From contig NZ_MQVV01000017.1 in the NCBI RefSeq assembly GCF_002954355.1, positions 372,001 to 436,000 on the forward strand: a DNA stretch of 64,000 nt, written 5' to 3'. A program made the translations under genes and the position numbers. The stretch's first letter is position 1, and each line of letters starts with the position of its first letter. Below the pieces are notes generated by a model. That model did not search any database. It saw only the letters and a program-made list of their open reading frames with translations, and was not told the origin of the DNA. Origin of the DNA: Nonlabens tegetincola (GTDB lineage: Bacteria > Bacteroidota > Bacteroidia > Flavobacteriales > Flavobacteriaceae). Shown piece by piece: positions 37,724-46,908 of the stretch.

Positions 37724-38554
37724 ATGTCGACTATCAATTGTGCTGGCACACTAATCAATCTTTCAAAAGCTCATACCATGGGTATTGTAAACGTTACTCC
37801 AGACTCGTTTTATGATGGTGGTAAGCTCAAGTCTGATAAAGATGTACTCACCCAAGTGGAACGTATGCTCGATGAAGGAGCCACTTTCATTGATATAGGT
37901 GGTTACAGTTCTAGACCTGATGGGACTGATATTAGTGAGCAAGAAGAGATTAGAAGAGTTGTTCCTGTCATCGAACTTGTTGCAAAAAGCTTTAATATTA
38001 AAGGGTTGAGTTGTGACAGCTTTCGCGGAAGCGTGATTAAAAAGGCCCTACAACACGGCGCAAACCTAGTCAATGATATAAGCGCAGGACTTATTGATCA
38101 ATCCATACTACCCGTGGTAGCAGAAGCACAAGTACCTTATATTATGATGCACATGCGCGGCACTCCACAAACTATGAAAACTCTTACTGAATATGATGAC
38201 CTCATTCATGAGATAAATTATTATTTTTCTGATAGAATCGCTGCAGCACGCGCGCTAGGAATCAATGATATAGTAATTGACGCTGGATTTGGTTTTGCTA
38301 AAACTAGAGAGCAAAATTTCACTTTGCTTAAAAACATGAGTTTATTGCAAGCGCACCAAGTTCCTATTCTAGCAGGAGTTTCAAGAAAATCAATGATATA
38401 TAAAACATTGGATACAACCTCGGACAAAGCGTTAAATGGAACTACTGCCCTACACATGATTTGTTTACAACAAGGTGCTAAAATTTTGAGAGTACATGAT
38501 GTGGCGCCTGCCATGGAATGCATTAAACTATTTGAAGAACTGCAAGAAAATTAA
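37724..38554 (+). CDS. folP: Dihydropteroate synthase
   Basis: FolP joins p-aminobenzoate to the pterin pyrophosphate in folate synthesis and is the sulfonamide target. The 276-residue TIM barrel shows MGIVNVTPDSFYDGGK, DIGGYSSRPDG, NDISAG, MHMRGTP, DAGFGFAKT and GVSRKSMI, all family landmarks. The final IRVHDV-type motif (LRVHDVAPAME) is intact. It heads a plus-strand set with cdaA and the DUF3667 pair; 18 bp separate it from cdaA. Palindrome copy 10 encodes the SFRGSV stretch following the barrel strand SCD. Confidence 0.97.
   Translation: MSTINCAGTLINLSKAHTMGIVNVTPDSFYDGGKLKSDKDVLTQVERMLDEGATFIDIGGYSSRPDGTDISEQEEIRRVVPVIELVAKSFNIKGLSCDSFRGSVIKKALQHGANLVNDISAGLIDQSILPVVAEAQVPYIMMHMRGTPQTMKTLTEYDDLIHEINYYFSDRIAAARALGINDIVIDAGFGFAKTREQNFTLLKNMSLLQAHQVPILAGVSRKSMIYKTLDTTSDKALNGTTALHMICLQQGAKILRVHDVAPAMECIKLFEELQEN
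38018..38033. repeat. Palindrome copy 10 (variant), inside folP
   Basis: AGCTTTCGCGGAAGCG differs from the consensus at the first base and in the same internal A-to-G position as copies 3 and 11. It is read as SFRGS. Confidence 0.85.
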
Positions 38555-38572
38555 TTTCTATTTTTACAACTT

Positions 38573-39349
38573 ATGGGCCTACCTGATTTTAGAATTGTAG
38601 ATTTAATTGATATTGTATTATTTGCCTTTTTGGTTTACTACATATACCGGTTAGTTAAAGGAACTGCTGCAATCAATATTTTCATCGGGATCATTATCTT
38701 TTTGGTGATTTATCAAATCACGGTTACTCTTGAAATGAAGCTTTTAGGGTTAACACTAGGTGCCTTTGTAGGTGCTGGTTTTATTGCCCTAGTTGTAGTT
38801 TTTCAACAAGAAATCAGGCGTTTCTTATTGATGATAGGAACAACAAACTTCACTAGTAGAAAAAAGTTGCTACGCCAATTGAAGTTTTTTAGAGAAGATT
38901 CGACAGCACAACATCATGTTGTAGATGAAATTGTAAGCGCCTGTTTTACATTAAGTAAAACCAAAACAGGCGCGCTTATCGCTATTAAACGGGACGTTTC
39001 TATGGATTTTGCAAAAAACACAGGAGACAATATGGACATTCTTGTCAATGCTCCAATACTACGTAGTATCTTTTATAAAAACAGTCCCTTACATGATGGC
39101 GCCGTGATTGTAGAGGATAATAAAATCACTGCCACTAGAGCCATTTTACCGGTAAGCAATAGTAAACAAATACCAAGTAGATTTGGCCTTAGACATAGAG
39201 CAGCTCTAGGTATTACTGAAAGGACAAATGCTATAGCGGTTATTGTAAGTGAAGAAACAGGCCAAGTATCTCTAGCTCATGAAGAAGAATTAGAAACGTT
39301 TCAAGACGAGAATAAACTCGCTGAAAAAATGAAGACTTTATTATCCTAA
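38573..39349 (+). CDS. cdaA: Diadenylate cyclase CdaA
   Basis: CdaA makes the second messenger c-di-AMP from two ATP. The 258-residue product has three N-terminal transmembrane helices (about 10-90) and a DAC (DisA_N) domain with LHDGAVIV around 171-178 and GLRHRAALGITE near 203-214, which are the conserved DGA and RHR motifs. It should therefore be active at the inner membrane. It lies 18 bp after folP and 3 bp before the first DUF3667 gene, suggesting one operon. The usual firmicute partners cdaR and glmM are absent here. Confidence 0.95.
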   Translation: MGLPDFRIVDLIDIVLFAFLVYYIYRLVKGTAAINIFIGIIIFLVIYQITVTLEMKLLGLTLGAFVGAGFIALVVVFQQEIRRFLLMIGTTNFTSRKKLLRQLKFFREDSTAQHHVVDEIVSACFTLSKTKTGALIAIKRDVSMDFAKNTGDNMDILVNAPILRSIFYKNSPLHDGAVIVEDNKITATRAILPVSNSKQIPSRFGLRHRAALGITERTNAIAVIVSEETGQVSLAHEEELETFQDENKLAEKMKTLLS

Positions 39350-39352
39350 TTT

Positions 39353-40135
39353 ATGGAACGCAGCTGTAGAAATTGCAATCAAATGCTATATCATGGACAT
39401 GATTACTGTCCAAAATGTGGCTCAAAATGGATTACAAAACGGCTTACCATAAATACGATTACCAGAGAATTTTTTGATCGATACCTGGGTACTGACAATG
39501 TATTAATATCAACTTTCAAAGCTCTTATACTTCAACCAGAAATTGTAATTGACAACTACATAAGAGGTCAACGTAAAAGATTTGTAAATCCCATAAATTG
39601 GTACTTAATAAGTCTTACACTCATCGGTCTTCAAATGTTTATTCTTAAGAACTTTTTCCCTGAATTATTAAACCTAGTCGATATAAGTGAAACGAACAAA
39701 CTCGAGTTATTCAACTATTTCTATGACTATTTGGGTGCGTTAACTTCTTTATTCTTGCCTTTATACGCGTTTACTGGCTGGCTTGTATTTCTTGATATAC
39801 GTAAGTATAATTTTGTAGAACATCTTATATTATTTGTATATGCTTTTGGGCTACTCAATATGGTTACTGTAATTTTTACACCTTTAATGATTGTACTTGA
39901 TATTAGCTATGGAGCAACATCCATCCCAATATCTCTTATTAGCGTCATTCAAATAGGCTGGTATTACAAAAGAATTTTCAAATTAAGTTTAGGACAAACG
40001 GTACTCAAAGCTATTCTATCGAGTATCATCTTTAGTACACTTCAAATAATATTTATCATTATTACAGCGGTTTTTGTTCTAGGCGGCATCTATTTGATCA
40101 ATCCAGAATACTTAAAAGCATTTAAAACAAATTAA
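39353..40135 (+). CDS. DUF3667 zinc-ribbon membrane protein, copy A
   Basis: The 260-residue product starts with a four-Cys zinc ribbon (C5, C8, C19, C22, pattern CRNC-N10-CPKC), followed by a short conserved soluble stretch (FFDRYLGTDNVLISTFKAL, VIDNYIRGQRKRFVNP) and about five hydrophobic helices. This is the DUF3667 architecture; the function is unknown. It starts 3 bp after cdaA and overlaps the next gene by one base (TAATG), so both copies are coupled to the cyclase gene. A role linked to c-di-AMP is an inference from position only. Confidence 0.88.
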   Translation: MERSCRNCNQMLYHGHDYCPKCGSKWITKRLTINTITREFFDRYLGTDNVLISTFKALILQPEIVIDNYIRGQRKRFVNPINWYLISLTLIGLQMFILKNFFPELLNLVDISETNKLELFNYFYDYLGALTSLFLPLYAFTGWLVFLDIRKYNFVEHLILFVYAFGLLNMVTVIFTPLMIVLDISYGATSIPISLISVIQIGWYYKRIFKLSLGQTVLKAILSSIIFSTLQIIFIIITAVFVLGGIYLINPEYLKAFKTN

Positions 40136-40947
40136 TGGAACGAGTTTGTAAAAATTGTAACCACATCTTCTACGAGAAGCACAACTATTGCTCTAATTGT
40201 GGTTCAAAATGGATTGAAAACAGAATCACGATGCGCAATGTAGCAGCTGATTTTGGCGATATGTATTTAGGGATAGACACAAAATTTGTGAGAACTTTTT
40301 TAGATATGTTTACCAAACCTCGTGATGTCATCAATGGATACATTAAGGGACGTCGCATGAATTATGTAGACGCTATCAGGTATTTATTTATAAGCTTGTT
40401 TTTCACTGGAATTACGGTATTTGTAATGAAACATACCGAAATAGAATTTTTAAATACGAGCGATTTAATTGATATGTACAAAAGAATGGGCATTCCTGAA
40501 AAAGACGCGATAACTCAGGCAAATGCTTTTTCTCAATCTACCGAGTTTACTCAAAACTACATGTCTATAATAGTCTTGTTATCAATACCTATATATGCTC
40601 TTTGGGGTAGAATAACATTTTGGGGAAAGAAGAAATACAATTATACCGAACAGCTGGTCATTCAAATGTATTCCTATAGTCAATATGCTATTGCTACTAC
40701 ACCTATTGCTATAGCTATTTTAGTGCTTGCACCAGATTATTATGGAGTATACACAATATTTACCTTGCTCACGCTCTTTTTGTACAACGTTTATGTGTAT
40801 CAACAACTTTTTAAACTAGATCTGGCCCAAACGGTAATGAGAAGTTTACTATTCTTTGTAGTAGCTATAGTTTCTTATATAGGTCTTATTATACTTGTTG
40901 TTCTAGCGATGATTATAGGAATGATTGTATTTAAATTCCTGATTTAG
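40135..40947 (+). CDS. DUF3667 zinc-ribbon membrane protein, copy B
   Basis: The 270-residue paralogue of the preceding gene has the same Cys positions (C5, C8, C19, C22, CKNC-N10-CSNC) and the shared CGSKWI end of the ribbon. The matching DMYLGIDTKFVRTFLDM and VINGYIKGRRMNYVDA segments are followed by several membrane helices. The tandem pair presumably arose by duplication; sequence identity beyond the ribbon looks moderate. Its last 4 bp overlap the 3' end of the opposite-strand ABC exporter gene. Confidence 0.88.
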   Translation: MERVCKNCNHIFYEKHNYCSNCGSKWIENRITMRNVAADFGDMYLGIDTKFVRTFLDMFTKPRDVINGYIKGRRMNYVDAIRYLFISLFFTGITVFVMKHTEIEFLNTSDLIDMYKRMGIPEKDAITQANAFSQSTEFTQNYMSIIVLLSIPIYALWGRITFWGKKKYNYTEQLVIQMYSYSQYAIATTPIAIAILVLAPDYYGVYTIFTLLTLFLYNVYVYQQLFKLDLAQTVMRSLLFFVVAIVSYIGLIILVVLAMIIGMIVFKFLI

Positions 40948-42719
40948 GCTACTTCTTGCTGTAAAAATTGAACCTCGTATAAATTGCGGTAATAGCCATT
41001 TTCTTTTTGCAGCAATTCTTTATGTGAACCTATCTCGACTATTTCACCAGCATCCATTACAATTATTTTATCTGCTTTTTTAATAGTAGCCAATCGGTGC
41101 GCAATTACTATGGACGTGCGTCCTTTGGTAATAATGTCTGTGGCATCTTGAATTAATTGTTCACTATAAGCATCAACAGAACTTGTAGCTTCGTCTAGAA
41201 CTAAAATACTAGGCTTACTCACGTAGGCTCTCAAAAAGGCGATTAATTGACGTTGACCAGAACTTAACATAACGCCACGCTCCTTTACATTGTACTGATA
41301 ACCATTAGGCAAAGACATAATAAAGTCATGAACTCCAATTTTTTTAGCAGCTTCAATTACGTCTTCTTCTGTGATGGATGGATCTTGCAGTGTAATATTG
41401 TTAAAAATAGTATCGGCAAAGAGAAAAACGTCTTGTAAAACAACTGCAATTTGTGACCGCAATGAGTGTAGTTGGTACGCTTTCGCGGAAGCGGAATCAA
41501 TCTTAATCACACCACTGTTAATTTCATAAAATCTCGATAACAAATTGATGATTGTGGATTTACCAGCACCTGTCGCTCCTACTATAGCTACTGTCTCGCC
41601 TGGATTAACTGTGAATGACAAATTCTTTATAACTGGTTCATTTTCTACATAACCGAAATTCACATTCTCAAATTCAATAGCACCTTTAAGATTTTCTGCC
41701 AGCATGGTACCTTCGTCTTCAATCTTAGAATCGGTATCAATTATGGTAAACACACGATTTGCTGCCACCATTCCCATTTGTAAGGTATTGAATTTATCGG
41801 CTATCTGCCTCAAAGGTCTAAATAGTTTTTGAGATAAATCTATGAACATAACAATGGTACCTATTTCTACTAAAAGAGAACCTTGGTCCAAATTAACCAC
41901 AAATCCTATGTAAACGATAAGAGCAATAGTAATACTTGAGGCCATTTCGGCAATTGGGAAAAAGATAGAGTTGTACCATACGGTGCGTACCCATGCGTTG
42001 CGATGCTTGTTATTGATTTCCTTAAAACGTTCGTATTCTATTTTTTCGCGATTGAAGATTTGAACAATTTTCATACCGGTCACCCTTTCTTGAACAAAAC
42101 TATTAAGATTACTAACCTGAGTACGCACCTCTTCAAACGCCTTTTTCATAGCTTTTTGAAATACTCGTGTGGCATACAAAATAAAGGGCATCACTATTAA
42201 TGCCACTAGGGTTAATCGCCAACTATAAAAGAACATAAAACCTAAGACAACAACCATCTTAAGTAGATCGGATATCATCACAAATAAACCTTGTGAAAAT
42301 ATACTTGCAATGGTTTCAATATCACTTACTGCACGTGTTACTAATTTTCCAACTGCACTAGTATCAAAATATTTCATTTTGAAACCCATCATGTGGTCAA
42401 AAAGCTTCAAACGTAAATCTCTAATAACCTGCTGGCCCAACCAGTTTGCATAAAATATAAAACTGAGCTGCAACAACACCTCTATCATTAAAGCACCTAT
42501 CATCATTGCGAGCACAGTGGTAAAACCTTCATACTCCTTTGGAACTATGTGCTCGTCGATAGCCACCTTGAACAAATAAGGCATAGCGATTGAAACTGCT
42601 GCAAGTAAAATTGCGCTCAAGGCTACAAAGTAATACGTAAAACGATAAGGTTTTGTATAGGCTAGTATGCGTTTAAATAAACGCAGGCTAAATGCATTTC
42701 CTGTTGTTTTATCTGCCAT
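40944..42719 (-). CDS. ABC exporter, fused permease and ATPase (MsbA-like)
   Basis: The 591-residue product has a six-helix ABC transmembrane domain (about 15-320) followed by an ATPase with Walker A VGATGAGKST, Q-loop VLQDVFLF, signature LSSGQRQLIAF (LSSGQ rather than LSGGQ), Walker B ILVLDEATSSVD and the H-loop IAHRLATI. It is a half-transporter that would act as a homodimer in the inner membrane to export lipids or hydrophobic compounds; the substrate is not determinable. It is monocistronic. Palindrome copy 11 encodes SASAKAY between the Walker A region and the Q-loop. Confidence 0.92.
   Translation of the reverse strand: MADKTTGNAFSLRLFKRILAYTKPYRFTYYFVALSAILLAAVSIAMPYLFKVAIDEHIVPKEYEGFTTVLAMMIGALMIEVLLQLSFIFYANWLGQQVIRDLRLKLFDHMMGFKMKYFDTSAVGKLVTRAVSDIETIASIFSQGLFVMISDLLKMVVVLGFMFFYSWRLTLVALIVMPFILYATRVFQKAMKKAFEEVRTQVSNLNSFVQERVTGMKIVQIFNREKIEYERFKEINNKHRNAWVRTVWYNSIFFPIAEMASSITIALIVYIGFVVNLDQGSLLVEIGTIVMFIDLSQKLFRPLRQIADKFNTLQMGMVAANRVFTIIDTDSKIEDEGTMLAENLKGAIEFENVNFGYVENEPVIKNLSFTVNPGETVAIVGATGAGKSTIINLLSRFYEINSGVIKIDSASAKAYQLHSLRSQIAVVLQDVFLFADTIFNNITLQDPSITEEDVIEAAKKIGVHDFIMSLPNGYQYNVKERGVMLSSGQRQLIAFLRAYVSKPSILVLDEATSSVDAYSEQLIQDATDIITKGRTSIVIAHRLATIKKADKIIVMDAGEIVEIGSHKELLQKENGYYRNLYEVQFLQQEVA
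41478..41493. repeat. Palindrome copy 11 (one mismatch), inside ABC exporter gene
   Basis: CGCTTTCGCGGAAGCG has the same A-to-G variant position as copies 3 and 10. It is read as ASAKA. Confidence 0.9.
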
Positions 42720-42820
42720 ATGATTATAGCTTCTTTAAAGCTTCAAATTTTATTTTTTAAAAGTAAGACAATAACCCTTTTAAGCGCTGATTATTCTATC
42801 GATTTTAACGATATCACAAT

Positions 42821-43582
42821 TTAATCTTCTATTTTGAAAATATGATCAGGATAATGAACCCTGCTCAGGTAAAGTCCTTGGGCTGGTGCACTAGGACCTG
42901 CCATGCATCTGTTTTTCGATTTAAGAACCTCGTGCAAATATTCAACCGACATTTTATCATATCCTATTTCCAATAAGGTTCCTACAATAGCTCTTACCAT
43001 ATTTCTCAAAAATCGGTTAGCTTTAATATGAAAAATGACATGGTATTTTTGATGCTCAAATGATACATTCATTAAATCACACAAATACGTGTGTACGTCA
43101 CTGTTTGACCTAGAGAAGCATTCAAAATCGTTATACTCTAGTAACAATTGAGCTGCTTTATCCATTTTATTAAAATCAGGCAATCTATATAAAATGTGTG
43201 AGTTGTGATTGAAAAAAGGATCTGGTCTTAAGTGAAAATGATACTCATAACTGCGTGCAGTAGCATCAAACCTTGCATGAGCTGTTTCATTCACATTAAC
43301 AACAGTAAAGACCGATATATCATCTGGTAACCATCTATTTAGTTTATAAACGATATTATCCAATTTGTTAGGATCATCTAGTTCAAAATGCGCAAACATT
43401 TGTTTTGCATGAACACCAGCATCAGTTCTACCAGCACCTACAAGTGATATAGACTCACGTAACAGCAGCTGCATACCTTCTTCCAGTTTTTCTTGAACGG
43501 TAATAGCATCTGGCTGTCGTTGCCAGCCGTGATAATTTGTTCCATTATAGGCAAATTCTATAAAAAATCGATTCGATTTCAT
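42821..43582 (-). CDS. truA: tRNA pseudouridine(38-40) synthase
   Basis: TruA converts U38-U40 of many tRNAs to pseudouridine. The 253-residue product has FIEFAYNGTNYHGWQRQP, the catalytic Asp54 in GAGRTDAGVHAK, the RSYEYHF block, and FLRNMVRAIVGTLLEIG near the end. It is complete. A TATCTTTG box (minus of 43587-43594) ends 4 nt upstream of the ATG, the same spacing as for the 33545 and queE genes, suggesting a leaderless transcript. Confidence 0.96.
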   Translation of the reverse strand: MKSNRFFIEFAYNGTNYHGWQRQPDAITVQEKLEEGMQLLLRESISLVGAGRTDAGVHAKQMFAHFELDDPNKLDNIVYKLNRWLPDDISVFTVVNVNETAHARFDATARSYEYHFHLRPDPFFNHNSHILYRLPDFNKMDKAAQLLLEYNDFECFSRSNSDVHTYLCDLMNVSFEHQKYHVIFHIKANRFLRNMVRAIVGTLLEIGYDKMSVEYLHEVLKSKNRCMAGPSAPAQGLYLSRVHYPDHIFKIED

Positions 43583-43664
43583 ACTGCAAAGATAAGCGGC
43601 TGTTTGAGGAAAACAGGTAACTATTGACTGCTTTACTCCTTACTTTTGCGATAAAGTAAATTTC

Positions 43665-44153
43665 ATGAAAATCCTATTACTTTCTGACACACACAGCCAT
43701 ATCGATGATTTCATACTAAAATATGCGCTCGAGGCAGATGAAATATGGCACGCAGGAGACATTGGTGATTTAACGGTGACCGATCAGTTGTCTCAAATAA
43801 AACCACTTAAGGCTGTGTATGGTAATATTGACGATGACAAAGCGCGATTACAATTTCCAGAACACTTACGGTTTAATTGCGGTGGTATGGACGTATGGAT
43901 TACTCATATAGGTGGATATCCAGGTCGTTACAATATGCGAGTAAAAGAGCAGATATATCATAATCCACCAGATATTTTTATCTGTGGTCACAGTCATATT
44001 CTTAAAGTTATGATGGACAAAAAGATCAATTGCCTGCACATGAATCCTGGCGCTGTAGGTATTCATGGGTTTCATAAAAAACGAACAATGTTACGATTTG
44101 AAATTAATGCTGGTAAGATTAGTAATCTTGAGGTTATTGAGAAGGACAGGTAA
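43665..44153 (+). CDS. Metallophosphoesterase of the YfcE/MJ0936 family
   Basis: The 162-residue calcineurin-like phosphoesterase has LLLSDTHSH (metal ligands D8, H10), WHAGDIGD, VYGNIDDD, THIGGYPG and ICGHSHILK. The full metal-binding set is present. YfcE-type enzymes are small cytosolic phosphodiesterases of uncertain physiological substrate. A TACTTTTG box at 43641-43648 ends 16 nt before the start. Palindrome copy 12 and a terminator follow. Confidence 0.93.
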   Translation: MKILLLSDTHSHIDDFILKYALEADEIWHAGDIGDLTVTDQLSQIKPLKAVYGNIDDDKARLQFPEHLRFNCGGMDVWITHIGGYPGRYNMRVKEQIYHNPPDIFICGHSHILKVMMDKKINCLHMNPGAVGIHGFHKKRTMLRFEINAGKISNLEVIEKDR

Positions 44154-44184
44154 ATCGTTCTAGATGAATCGTGATTTTTCTATT

Positions 44185-44200
44185 ACGCTTTCGCGAAAGC
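44185..44200. repeat. Palindrome copy 12, intergenic
   Basis: This exact copy lies 31 bp after the phosphoesterase stop, preceded by ATTA and followed by AGC. Confidence 0.95.
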
Positions 44201-44222
44201 GAGCTTTAAACTATTATAAAAC

Positions 44223-44257
44223 AAAAAACCTGCAAGGTGGCGCCTCGCAGGTTTTTT
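44223..44257. terminator. Bidirectional terminator
   Basis: A stem AAAAAACCTGC / GCAGGTTTTTT with a partly paired GC-rich loop lies between the convergent phosphoesterase (+) and DUF4293 (-) genes. Confidence 0.85.
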
Positions 44258-44282
44258 CACTAATATCACTAAGATAAAATCG

Positions 44283-44693
44283 TTATCGCAATCGGTCCGC
44301 TGATTTTACGAGTTGTTCATCCTTCCGTATGGCCTTGTTTGCCAAGGCAAGTAAAACGATAGATAATACAGGAAGGAACATCCCAAGGCCTTTCTCAGAA
44401 ACCGCCGTTCCTCCAGACCAAGTTAGGGCTCGATATACAAAAACTCCTAGCAAAATAAGATTAATCAGTATATTGAGTCTATTGATAACAAATTGTAACT
44501 GCCTATTTTTAAATAGGAAGATTGCAAATATAGATAAAACAGCACTTACCATAAAAGTACCAAAGTAAACCGAATCATCTACACCTAGAAATTCATTACT
44601 ATCGCCATTAAGATAAGCATCTACTACCCAAACTAATACACCAGAAACTAGTGCTGCCAGTATTAAGTAAATAGATTGTATACGTTGTATCAT
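44283..44693 (-). CDS. DUF4293 family membrane protein
   Basis: I start at ATG 44693 (MIQRIQSIYL), the conserved start of DUF4293 proteins; the longer frame adds seven residues. The product of 136 residues has four hydrophobic helices (about 5-25, 40-62, 69-90 and 103-123) and a charged C-terminus. The function is unknown. It is divergently transcribed from rho across about 180 bp, an arrangement I recall as common in Flavobacteriaceae. Confidence 0.85.
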   Translation of the reverse strand: MIQRIQSIYLILAALVSGVLVWVVDAYLNGDSNEFLGVDDSVYFGTFMVSAVLSIFAIFLFKNRQLQFVINRLNILINLILLGVFVYRALTWSGGTAVSEKGLGMFLPVLSIVLLALANKAIRKDEQLVKSADRLR

Positions 44694-44875
44694 TACATAT
44701 TTTCTATTGAGCAAAAATAAAACTTAGCCGTTAAAAACAGTAGTTAATATCATTTTTTTAAGTATACTTGCAATGTATTAGGTGTTAAACTACTGTTTTC
44801 TAGACCACCTAGACACGTCAATTTTTTCTGATAAAATTGATTTAGTTCCCTTATAATCTTATCATTTAACAAATA

Positions 44876-46603
44876 ATGTTTCAAATAGCTGATTTAAAAT
44901 CAAAGAAATTACCTGAATTACAGGAAATTGCCAAGGATTTAAACGTACCTAAGTATAGATCCCTGCGCAAGTTGGATTTAGTTTACAAAATTCTAGATGT
45001 TCAAGCAGAAAACCCTAAAGTTCTAGAAAACCTAGACCTAGACAACAAAAGTGAAGATTCACCTAAAAAGGAGTCTAAACCAGATCCAAAAAAGGAATCA
45101 AGGACTGCGCCTACTAAAAATATCGAACAAAAGAAAGAACGTAGACCAAGAAAAAACAACAATGTAAAGTCAGCAGAAAAGGATAAGGAATCTAACACTT
45201 CTTCTAATAAAAGTCAGCCTTCTAAAAAAGAGAATAATACAGAAGAAACAAAAACCAACGATTCTAATAAGAATAATAAAAAGTCTAATGACAATCGTAA
45301 CGAGAATCGTAATGAGAATCGTAATGAGAATCGTAATGAGAATCGTAATGAGAATCGTAACGATAATGACACTAGAAATAAGAACAACAATCGCAATAAG
45401 AACAATAACCGAAACAACAACAGCGGTAACAATGTTCCTAAAGGAAATAAAGATAACCGTAATCGCTATCGAGATCCAGATTTTGAGTTTGATGGAATCA
45501 TCGAGAGTGAAGGTGTTCTTGACATGATGCCTGATGGTTATGGATTTTTAAGAAGCAGTGATTACAACTACTTATCTAGCCCAGATGATATTTATGTTTC
45601 TCAATCACAGATAAGATTATTTGGATTAAAAACAGGTGACACAGTACTAGGTATGGTACGACCACCTAAAGAAGGTGAAAAATATTTTCCTTTAATTAAG
45701 ATTTCTCAAATCAATGGATTAGATCCGAAGGTTGTTAGAGATAGAGTATCTTTTGAACACCTCACTCCATTATTTCCAGATGAGAAATTCAATATAGCCG
45801 AGAGACAATCCAGTATTTCAACTAGAGTAATGGATTTATTTGCCCCAATAGGAAAAGGGCAACGTGGTATGATTGTGGCGCAACCTAAAACGGGTAAAAC
45901 AATGCTACTTAAAGATATAGCAAATGCTATAGCAGCCAATCATCCTGAAGTATATCAACTTATATTACTTATAGACGAACGTCCTGAGGAAGTAACAGAC
46001 ATGCAACGCAATGTAAGCGGTGAAGTAATTGCTTCAACTTTTGATAAAGAGGCGCATGATCACGTAAGGGTAGCTAACATTGTTCTAGAAAAAGCAAAAA
46101 GAATGGTTGAATGCGGTCATGATGTTGTTATCCTATTAGATTCTATTACCAGGCTAGCACGAGCTTACAACACTGTTCAACCTGCCAGCGGTAAAGTACT
46201 TTCTGGTGGTGTGGACGCTAATGCTTTACACAAACCTAAAAGGTTCTTTGGAGCTGCTCGTAATATAGAAGGTGGTGGATCATTATCCATCATAGCAACG
46301 GCATTGACAGAAACTGGTTCAAAAATGGACGAGGTTATCTTTGAAGAATTTAAAGGAACCGGTAACATGGAACTACAATTAGATAGAAATATTTCCAATC
46401 GTAGAATATTCCCTGCCATTGATTTAACCTCATCGTCTACACGTAGAGACGACTTACTTCTTGATGAAAGCGTATCACAACGTATGTGGATTATGAGAAA
46501 ATACCTAGCTGATATGAATCCGGTTGAGGCTATGGAGTTTATATCACAACGAATTAAACAGACAAGAAACAATGAAGAGTTTCTAATTAGTATGAATGAT
46601 TAA
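44876..46603 (+). CDS. rho: Transcription termination factor Rho with disordered insertion
   Basis: Rho is the hexameric RNA helicase that terminates transcripts. The 575-residue product has an N-terminal Rho_N helical domain (1-45), a highly charged low-complexity region (about 50-195) rich in Lys, Glu, Asn and Arg, the RNA-binding cold-shock-like domain ([22 protein letters not shown]), and the ATPase with Walker [11 protein letters not shown] and Walker [16 protein letters not shown]. The insertion contains six NENR-type units encoded by a 12-bp tandem repeat. Large insertions at this place are known in Bacteroidota Rho. A hairpin (44818-44840) lies 35 bp upstream of the ATG. Confidence 0.97.
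   Translation: MFQIADLKSKKLPELQEIAKDLNVPKYRSLRKLDLVYKILDVQAENPKVLENLDLDNKSEDSPKKESKPDPKKESRTAPTKNIEQKKERRPRKNNNVKSAEKDKESNTSSNKSQPSKKENNTEETKTNDSNKNNKKSNDNRNENRNENRNENRNENRNENRNDNDTRNKNNNRNKNNNRNNNSGNNVPKGNKDNRNRYRDPDFEFDGIIESEGVLDMMPDGYGFLRSSDYNYLSSPDDIYVSQSQIRLFGLKTGDTVLGMVRPPKEGEKYFPLIKISQINGLDPKVVRDRVSFEHLTPLFPDEKFNIAERQSSISTRVMDLFAPIGKGQRGMIVAQPKTGKTMLLKDIANAIAANHPEVYQLILLIDERPEEVTDMQRNVSGEVIASTFDKEAHDHVRVANIVLEKAKRMVECGHDVVILLDSITRLARAYNTVQPASGKVLSGGVDANALHKPKRFFGAARNIEGGGSLSIIATALTETGSKMDEVIFEEFKGTGNMELQLDRNISNRRIFPAIDLTSSSTRRDDLLLDESVSQRMWIMRKYLADMNPVEAMEFISQRIKQTRNNEEFLISMND
45293..45364 (+). repeat. 12-bp tandem repeat (6 copies) in rho
   Basis: Six consecutive units of AATCGTAATGAG (first and last units with C/T or T/G changes) encode NRNE repeats. 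Copy-number change would preserve the frame. Confidence 0.92.
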
Positions 46604-46618
46604 ACATTCTTCCCTATT

Positions 46619-46656
46619 AAATAAAGCCTCAATTCACATTGAGGCTTTATTTTTGC
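46619..46656 (+). terminator. Terminator of rho
   Basis: A 15-bp perfect stem AAATAAAGCCTCAAT / ATTGAGGCTTTATTT with a 4-nt loop is followed by a T run, 15 bp after the rho stop. Confidence 0.9.
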
Positions 46657-46859
46657 ACTTCATCTTGATTTAATCACTTTGGTCGATTGGTCAATACCCA
46701 CATTTAATCAAATGTGAAACATTTTAAAAAAACGCTCTTCAAAAGCGTCACTTCCCTGACAAATAAGAACTTTTAAAGAGTAAAAAAATCACCTCTTTAT
46801 CAAAACATTCAGTTTAACGTGTTTAAAAGAGTCCTAATCGAAAAATCATAAATTAAGAC
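46657..46859. other. Intergenic stretch between rho terminator and lipoprotein promoter
   Basis: I see no gene here. It holds two small inverted repeats, CACATTT-AATC-AAATGTG (46699-46716) and ACGCT/AGCGT (about 46732-46749), which may be structure in a read-through transcript or protein sites. Nothing else is recognisable. Confidence 0.4.
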
Positions 46860-46888
46860 TTGTTAAGTATTTTGTAATTGTACTTTTG
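46860..46888 (+). promoter_or_regulatory. Promoter TTG-N18-TACTTTTG
   Basis: TTG at 46860-46862 and TACTTTTG at 46881-46888 with 18 nt between them is a good match to the Bacteroidota sigma-70 consensus. The lipoprotein ATG lies 20 nt downstream. Confidence 0.75.
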
Positions 46889-46908
46889 GACCACAAATTA
46901 CAATCGTG

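Noticed and set aside
45293-45364. Possible CRISPR-like direct repeats
   Set aside because: The units are contiguous 12-mers without spacers and lie in frame inside rho.
45214-45432. Minus-strand frame over rho coding repeated LRFSLRFSL
   Set aside because: It is the antisense reading of the 12-bp tandem repeat in rho; the repeat keeps several frames open. No start context or homology supports a gene.
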